Shown here: piece by piece, positions 59,603-64,000 of the stretch
How the letters are laid out: every line of letters begins with the position of its first letter
How positions within the stretch are numbered: the stretch's first letter is position 1
Translations under genes and position numbers: made by a program
Origin: Vibrio penaeicida
GTDB lineage: Bacteria; Pseudomonadota; Gammaproteobacteria; Enterobacterales; Vibrionaceae
Length of the DNA stretch: 64,000 nucleotides
Reading direction: 5' to 3'
Assembly: GCF_030689305.1 (NCBI RefSeq)
Contig: NZ_JAUYVM010000023.1
Coordinates: 20,294-84,293 of the forward strand
The notes under the pieces: generated by a model
Database searches by the model: none
What the model was told of the DNA's origin: nothing
Seen by the model: the letters and a program-made list of their open reading frames with translations, nothing else

Positions 59603-60703
59603 ATGTTACTGCTCGCTTTATATGTCTCCATTGCGATTGGAGTGTCATTTATCTGCTCAGTTTTAGAAGCGGTATTATTGAGTATTACCCCCAGCTATAT
59701 AGCCCAGCTTCGACAACAAGGTCATCCGTCAGCTCATAAATTGTATGAATTGAAGGAGGACATAGACAGACCACTCGCCTCCATCTTGACGCTCAATACG
59801 ATTGCTCACACGATTGGCGCCGCCACAGCAGGTGCACAAGCTGCTGTTGTATTTGGTAGCCAGTGGCTCGGTGTATTTTCCGCGGTTCTTACGTTCGGTA
59901 TTCTTGTCTTCTCTGAAATCGTTCCTAAGACCATAGGTGCAACATACTGGCGACAGCTTGCACCATCTGCAGCAACAACACTTCGCTGGATGGTATGGGC
60001 ACTGACACCCTTTGTTTGGTTTTCAGAGCAGATCACCAAACGTCTCGCACATGGGCATCAAGCACCTAAAATGCGTGACGAACTGTCAGCCATGGCGATA
60101 TTGGCTAAAGAATCAGGGGAGTTTGCAGAAGGCGAATCTCGTATTTTGCATAACTTACTGAACATTCAGGATGTGCCTGTTACTCAAGTAATGACACCAC
60201 GCCCAGTTGTTTTTCGCGTCAATGCCGAGATGACGATCAATGAGTTCCTAGAAGATCATAAAGATACGCCTTTTTCTCGCCCATTGGTTTACAGCCAACA
60301 AACCGACAATATCCTTGGTTTTGTCCATCGATTGGAGCTATTTAGAATGCGTCAATCTGGCGAAGGTGGGAAACAGTTGGGGGCAGTGATGCGCCCTATT
60401 CACGTAATCTTAAACAATAAAGGGTTACCGAAAGCGTTTGACCAAATGATGGCGCAGCGCGTACAGCTCTCACTAATTGTGGATGAATACGGCACAATTC
60501 AAGGTATTGTGACTCTTGAAGACATCTTCGAGTACTTACTCGGCGAAGAAATTGTCGATGAAGCAGACAAAACAAGCGACATGCAGTTCTTAGCCAACCA
60601 GCGCTGGGAAAAGTGGAAAGAAACACATGGCGTAATTGAAAGTCGGGATGACGACGATGAGGCAGAGCCACCTGTTGTCGAAAACACCGATAAAAATCAA
60701 TAA
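59603..60703 (+). CDS. CNNM/CBS-domain membrane protein (HlyC/CorC relative)
   Basis: The 366-residue protein begins with a CNNM transmembrane domain of about 3-4 helices (1-170), with FICSVLEAVLLSITPSYIAQL and FSEIVPKTIGATYW as signatures. A pair of CBS domains follows (about 190-315), with VTQVMTPRPVVF and QLSLIVDEYGTIQGIVTLEDIFEYLLGE. The C-terminal CorC-HlyC domain is missing, replaced by an acidic tail (DDDDEAEPP). Such proteins are linked with Mg2+/Co2+ homeostasis. It is not part of the standard hupA-yjaG neighbourhood. Confidence 0.9.
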   Translation: MLLLALYVSIAIGVSFICSVLEAVLLSITPSYIAQLRQQGHPSAHKLYELKEDIDRPLASILTLNTIAHTIGAATAGAQAAVVFGSQWLGVFSAVLTFGILVFSEIVPKTIGATYWRQLAPSAATTLRWMVWALTPFVWFSEQITKRLAHGHQAPKMRDELSAMAILAKESGEFAEGESRILHNLLNIQDVPVTQVMTPRPVVFRVNAEMTINEFLEDHKDTPFSRPLVYSQQTDNILGFVHRLELFRMRQSGEGGKQLGAVMRPIHVILNNKGLPKAFDQMMAQRVQLSLIVDEYGTIQGIVTLEDIFEYLLGEEIVDEADKTSDMQFLANQRWEKWKETHGVIESRDDDDEAEPPVVENTDKNQ

Positions 60704-60709
60704 CTCATC

Positions 60710-60737
60710 AAGGCTCCTTCATAGGAGCCTTTTATAT
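60710..60737. terminator. Terminator between the CNNM and LysR genes
   Basis: The hairpin AAGGCTCC-ttcat-AGGAGCCTT is followed by TTATATTT, between convergent genes. Confidence 0.8.
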
Positions 60738-60763
60738 TTGAGCTATTTATAGATGCGCGCTCT

Positions 60764-61651
60764 CTACTGCCCATTGCCATTTTGGCGCTTTAAAAAATCT
60801 AAGAAGACTCGACATTTTCGCGGAAGATGGGGCTGTTTTCTGTAGTAGGCGACAAATTCAAACAACCTACTTTCACTACCTTGAATATTGAGATGCACTA
60901 GCCAAGTCTGAGCTAACTCTTTTTGCAGAATCATTTCGGGTACATAAATAATCCCCTGCCCATTTATAGCGGCCTGAATCAGTATCTCCGTATTATCGGA
61001 ACACATGTACGGAGAAAAACTGACGCTTTCCCCGCCTTTAAATACCCACGTTGATGATGAAGTATGCTGACCATAAGCAAGACACTGGTGTTGCTCTAAA
61101 TCGCCCAGCGTTTTGGGAATACCATATTTTGACAAATAAGCAGGAGATGCGAACAGTTGATTAGAGTAAGAGTACAGGGGTACTCGAACAAACATAGCCG
61201 AGTTCAATGCTTCTACATCTCTAGATAGAGATATGTCGGCGTGCTTGACGGGGATATCCTCGTAATCCACACCTTTCAAATCGAAAGAAATATCTGGATA
61301 CAGCATCGAGAACGAATTCAGCGAGCTCATTAACACCCTAGAATGAACAAGCGCAGGTGCAGCAATGGTTAATAGCCCTGCTGGACGCTCTCCCAACCTC
61401 GCCACTTCCGTTATCAGTTCTTCCCAATCCCCACCTATTTGGCAAAACGTCTGGTAAAAATATTCACCCGCCTCAGTCACTTCAAGTTTTCGGGTTGTTC
61501 GAATCAATAACTGTACGCCTAAACTATCCTCAAGTTCCGCCACACGCTTGCTTATGACAGATGGAGTCACATTTAGAGCTTTGGCTGCGCCCGCCATCGA
61601 ACCCAACTCAACCACTTTTCGAAATAACACCGCATGTTTAAAGTTTGTCAC
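60764..61651 (-). CDS. LysR-family transcriptional regulator
   Basis: The start I prefer is a GTG (VTNFKHAVLFRKVVE, 295 residues), since GGA lies eight bases upstream and the DNA-binding domain then begins as in other LysR proteins. Longer frames from an ATG at 61681 or a TTG at 61705 are possible. The helix-turn-helix is SMAGAAKALNVTPSVISKRVAELEDSLG, in shortened view residues 18-45. The effector domain (about 90-290) is of the CrgA/DmlR kind. It is divergent from the monooxygenase-like gene 103 bp away and probably controls it. Confidence 0.9.
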   Translation of the reverse strand: MTNFKHAVLFRKVVELGSMAGAAKALNVTPSVISKRVAELEDSLGVQLLIRTTRKLEVTEAGEYFYQTFCQIGGDWEELITEVARLGERPAGLLTIAAPALVHSRVLMSSLNSFSMLYPDISFDLKGVDYEDIPVKHADISLSRDVEALNSAMFVRVPLYSYSNQLFASPAYLSKYGIPKTLGDLEQHQCLAYGQHTSSSTWVFKGGESVSFSPYMCSDNTEILIQAAINGQGIIYVPEMILQKELAQTWLVHLNIQGSESRLFEFVAYYRKQPHLPRKCRVFLDFLKRQNGNGQ

Positions 61652-61754
61652 CTTTTCGTTCCATTTCAGAAACACATGCATTCCATTTTTGGTGATTATT
61701 TCCAAAATAACAACAAATAGAATGACGATGTTTTTTCATACATGAGGCTCCCTA

Positions 61755-62084
61755 ATGAGTATTCCACGCTACGTTATCGAAACTGTCAGTTGGAAAGCAA
61801 AAGAAGATGTGACAGACAAAGCGATGATTCAATCAGTTGAATCCATGCTTGAAGATTTGAAAGATTTGCCCGGATTTATCCATGAGACATTGTCGTTGAG
61901 CGAAGAAGGGAAATGGCTTCAACTCTATTATTGGAAATCGGCAAAGGATGCGCACAACTCAAATCAATTAATGGCCAAAAAGAACTCGCTGGCGAACTTG
62001 ATGACGCTGATCGAGCCTGAATCTGTCATTATTCAAGTATTAACACCGCAGCATGCCTCTTCAGAACTGGCGCTGTTTAGTTAG
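61755..62084 (+). CDS. Antibiotic-biosynthesis-monooxygenase-like protein
   Basis: The 109-residue protein has the small ferredoxin-like alpha/beta fold of the ABM family: strand RYVIETVSWKAKE, helix TDKAMIQSVESMLEDLK, PGFIHETLSLSEEGKWLQLYYWKSAKDAHNS and a C-terminal strand ESVIIQVLT. The segment W-L-x-L-Y-x-W-x-S-x-x-D/E-A is the typical ABM core. The real substrate is unknown; some ABM proteins oxidise quinols or degrade haem. Transcribed divergently from a LysR gene. Confidence 0.72.
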   Translation: MSIPRYVIETVSWKAKEDVTDKAMIQSVESMLEDLKDLPGFIHETLSLSEEGKWLQLYYWKSAKDAHNSNQLMAKKNSLANLMTLIEPESVIIQVLTPQHASSELALFS

Positions 62085-62092
62085 AAAAAAAT

Positions 62093-62123
62093 AAAAAAGG
62101 CTCCAATCGGAGCCTAATTTTTT
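62093..62123. terminator. Terminator between the ABM and yjaG genes
   Basis: AAAAAAGGCTCC-aatc-GGAGCCTAATTTTTT lies between convergent genes, with the right arm reaching the yjaG stop codon. Confidence 0.85.
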
Positions 62124-62718
62124 AGTCGTAAGCGAGTTCTATCCCGATATTGCTGATAGGGTCATCACGCAGTTCTTGGCGTAAATCCTTTATCAGTTCG
62201 ATGTCTCTCTCTTCCGTCTCTTTTAACGGGCGGAAGATTGCCCACTGCACATCCCACTCTGCGCACACGGCTTCATTTTCTTTCTGGTTTTCATTCGTTA
62301 TTTCTTCACCAGTCTGAGCTTCTTCCAATTGCGCTACGGTATTAACCGACTGCTCACTGACTTTAAGCATGGATTCAAACAACGTGTCTCTGTCCAGTAA
62401 GCCATGCAAAAGTGTTGATAAGGCGATGCAGGCATCAACCGCAGGGTAAACACCATAAAAATCAAACTCATCAGTAGACGGGATAAGTTCTTCTAGCTTT
62501 TCGAGTTGACGCTCAAAATTTACTTTTGCGCTTTTAACCGTGAGCATCTCCCAAACACTGTCTAAAATATCTTTGTAGACACGAGATTCTGCAAACTCTG
62601 TATTCTGGCAAAAAGCCGCATAATTGGGGTACATACGCTCGCAAAGAGACGCCATAAACGTAATTTGCTGCCAAGGTTCAAACTTTTCTAGGCGAATCTG
62701 GAGTGGGTTCTGTAACAT
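62122..62718 (-). CDS. yjaG: YjaG family protein (DUF416)
   Basis: The 198-residue cytosolic, mostly helical, acidic protein has the DUF416 features PWQQITFMASLCERMYPNYAAF near 16-38 and FYGVYPAVDACIALSTLLHGLL in the middle. In E. coli yjaG directly precedes hupA; here they are separated by a three-gene insert, though both are on the same strand. The biochemical function is unknown. Confidence 0.9.
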   Translation of the reverse strand: MLQNPLQIRLEKFEPWQQITFMASLCERMYPNYAAFCQNTEFAESRVYKDILDSVWEMLTVKSAKVNFERQLEKLEELIPSTDEFDFYGVYPAVDACIALSTLLHGLLDRDTLFESMLKVSEQSVNTVAQLEEAQTGEEITNENQKENEAVCAEWDVQWAIFRPLKETEERDIELIKDLRQELRDDPISNIGIELAYD

Positions 62719-62788
62719 GGTGACTCAACGATTGTAGGAAAAGACAGCGGAAGTGTACTTGATTCGCCAGAGGGAAAAAAGCAAGCCT

Positions 62789-63715
62789 ATGAATAATTTT
62801 ACCAACAAATTGTACATCGCATCGAAAGATCATGCTGAATACACTTCAATGCTCAACAACGCACAGCTAGACGACCTTGTCATTACTCAAGACAAAAGCC
62901 TCGCGAACATTGTATTGGCCGATCCCCCTTTGGTTGCCCACGATTTAAACCAGTTTTCCAAAATGGAGTGGTTGCAATCTACCTTCGCCGGTGTGGATGC
63001 TTTGGTGGCAAGCGGTCTCAGACAAGATTATGATCTTACCAATGTAAAAGGTATTTTCGGTCAGCAAATTTCTGAGTATGTCGTTGGGCACACGATCAAT
63101 TATTTCCGCCACCTATTTACTTATCAGCAACAACAATTGAAGTCTCAATGGCAACCTCACCCTTATCAATCTCTTGACGACAAGTCGATATTAATACTTG
63201 GAACAGGTGATATTGGCTGCCATCTTGCTAAAGTGTGTAACGCATTAGGCATGAAAACTGGAGGGGTCAACCGAACAGGGATCCCAGCAAAGGCTTCTCC
63301 TTTTAAATACACCTTCCATGTCGGTGAATTCCGATCTGCCGTAAAAGATGCCGATATCATCGTCAGCACCCTTCCTTCAACAGAAGATACGCGTGGCTAC
63401 TTGAATGCCGCTAGGCTAGCGCATGCCGATAACGCATTACTCTTTAACGTAGGGCGTGGAGATGTACTTGTGGAAGACGATTTAATTCCGGCTATAGAAA
63501 ACGGCAACATCGCTCATGCGTTCCTCGATGTATTTGAGCAAGAGCCTTTGACGAAGTCCTCACCATTTTGGCTGCACGATAAAATCACCGTTACACCTCA
63601 TATTGCTGCCGTCAGTTTTCCTCATCAAGTTTTCGATCAGTTCAAAGAAAACTACTTAAGATGGTATGACGGGTTTAAACTGCAAAACTTAGTCGATTTC
63701 AAAAAAGGTTACTGA
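62789..63715 (+). CDS. D-2-hydroxyacid dehydrogenase family protein (GhrA-like)
   Basis: The NAD(P)-dependent oxidoreductase of 2-oxo/2-hydroxy acids has 308 residues from the ATG giving MNNFTNKLYIAS; an in-frame GTG 12 codons upstream is less likely. The Rossmann nucleotide loop is LILGTGDIGCHLA near 136-148. Active-site elements are VGRGDVLVEDDL (Arg), DVFEQEPL (Glu) and TPHIAAVSFPHQ (His). The following UDG-family gene starts four bases after its stop, so they share an operon. Confidence 0.92.
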   Translation: MNNFTNKLYIASKDHAEYTSMLNNAQLDDLVITQDKSLANIVLADPPLVAHDLNQFSKMEWLQSTFAGVDALVASGLRQDYDLTNVKGIFGQQISEYVVGHTINYFRHLFTYQQQQLKSQWQPHPYQSLDDKSILILGTGDIGCHLAKVCNALGMKTGGVNRTGIPAKASPFKYTFHVGEFRSAVKDADIIVSTLPSTEDTRGYLNAARLAHADNALLFNVGRGDVLVEDDLIPAIENGNIAHAFLDVFEQEPLTKSSPFWLHDKITVTPHIAAVSFPHQVFDQFKENYLRWYDGFKLQNLVDFKKGY

Positions 63716-63718
63716 TCG

Positions 63719-63922
63719 ATGAGTGAGCTCACTGCGCTTCTCAGCGATGTTCGACAATGCAAGTTATGTGAGCCCGAACTGCCTCTTGGTGCAAATCCAA
63801 TTATTCAAGCTTCTGAAAGTGCGCGCTTACTCATTATTGGTCAAGCTCCTGGAACAAAAGTGCATCACTCTTCCATTCCTTGGAATGACCCCAGTGGCGA
63901 TAGGTTAAGAAAGTGGCTAAAT
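63719..63922 (+). pseudogene. Uracil-DNA glycosylase-family gene, cut by a group II intron
   Basis: From the ATG at 63719 the frame reads a UDG-superfamily N-terminus: a Cys-x-x-Cys of the iron-sulfur type in RQCKLCEPELPLGA (Cys14 and Cys17), then LLIIGQAPGTKVHHSSIPW with the active-site GQAPG, and NDPSGDRLRKWLN. After residue 68 the sequence turns into the reverse complement of a group II intron 3' end. The frame stays open to the window end but encodes intron sequence. Because the intron is antisense to the gene, splicing of the gene's own mRNA cannot restore it. The downstream exon is outside the window. Confidence 0.85.
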
Positions 63923-64000
63923 ATGTCGAGTAGACGACACTTGTTACCAAGTGCCGCCCCTCTAAGAACCGTACGTGCAACTTTCACTGCATACGGCTCA
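63923..64000 (-). mobile_element. Group II intron, 3' end (domains V and VI)
   Basis: On the minus strand, 63966-63999 is a 34-nt domain V: it starts GAGCCGTATGC, has a GAAA tetraloop and ends ACGTACGGTTC, matching the near-universal domain V pattern. It is followed by domain VI (GGCACTTGGTAACAAGTG hairpin) and the end TCTACTCGACAT, with the likely branch-point A eight bases before the 3' end. The final AT fits the 3' AY rule. The rest of the intron lies right of base 64000. It is inserted in the antisense direction in the UDG gene. Confidence 0.88.

Noticed and set aside
63723..63908. 61-codon ORF at the right end
   Set aside because: It is in another frame of the UDG-family gene, whose own frame from 63719 gives clear family motifs.
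1..64000. CRISPR array, integrative element or prophage
   Set aside because: No regularly spaced repeats, integrase, att sites or phage structural genes are visible anywhere in the window.

Overview
The window is chromosomal DNA from a Vibrio (Vibrionaceae). The proteins read as close Vibrio homologues, and several gene blocks are typical of the genus or shared with E. coli: groES-groEL, cpxP/cpxRA-fieF-pfkA, fxsA-aspA-dcuA-dsbD, aroQ-accB-accC-prmA, dusB-fis and purH-purD-hupA-yjaG. No rRNA or tRNA gene, prophage or CRISPR array is visible. Almost every protein gene looks intact. The exception is the last one, which is split by a group II intron.

Left part (1-18.9 kb). The first 775 bases are the 5' part of a group II intron on the minus strand, inserted exactly in the stop codon of groEL. 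Then come groEL-groES behind a heat-shock-type promoter, a MATE exporter, pfkA, fieF, two orphan periplasmic solute-binding proteins, and cpxP divergent from cpxRA with two tandem CpxR boxes between them. After these lie an iron-regulated sodA, trmL, fxsA, aspA, dcuA, a MITE-like repeat and dsbD.

Middle part (19-45 kb). An SBP-like sensor, a histidine kinase and a sigma54-type regulator (Pgt-like) precede a three-part ABC importer whose binding protein is a paralogue of the sensor. This looks like a self-contained ligand-sensing uptake island. It is followed by acetate-switch genes: a CrbR-like regulator, a two-subunit Na+/solute symporter, the giant CrbS-like symporter/kinase fusion, a DUF294 nucleotidyltransferase with an exonuclease, and acs. 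Between them lies a 1.36-kb two-gene cassette encoding a cytosolic protein and an overlapping lipoprotein, which resembles an effector/immunity pair. A second copy of the MITE-like repeat sits next to crbS.

Right part (45-64 kb). This holds housekeeping genes (aroQ-accBC-prmA, dusB-fis, purHD with an ERIC-like repeat between them, hupA, yjaG) plus a chemoreceptor, adhP with a Fur-box-like site, and zntR. A small accessory insert (CNNM/CBS protein, LysR regulator, monooxygenase-like protein) lies between hupA and yjaG. The window ends in a uracil-DNA glycosylase-family gene cut after about 68 codons by the 3' end (domains V and VI) of a second group II intron in antisense orientation.

The main points of interest are the two group II intron ends, the groEL stop-codon insertion with a visible EBS1-IBS1 match, the candidate effector/immunity pair, the sensor-SBP/transport-SBP system, and the two-copy MITE-like element.
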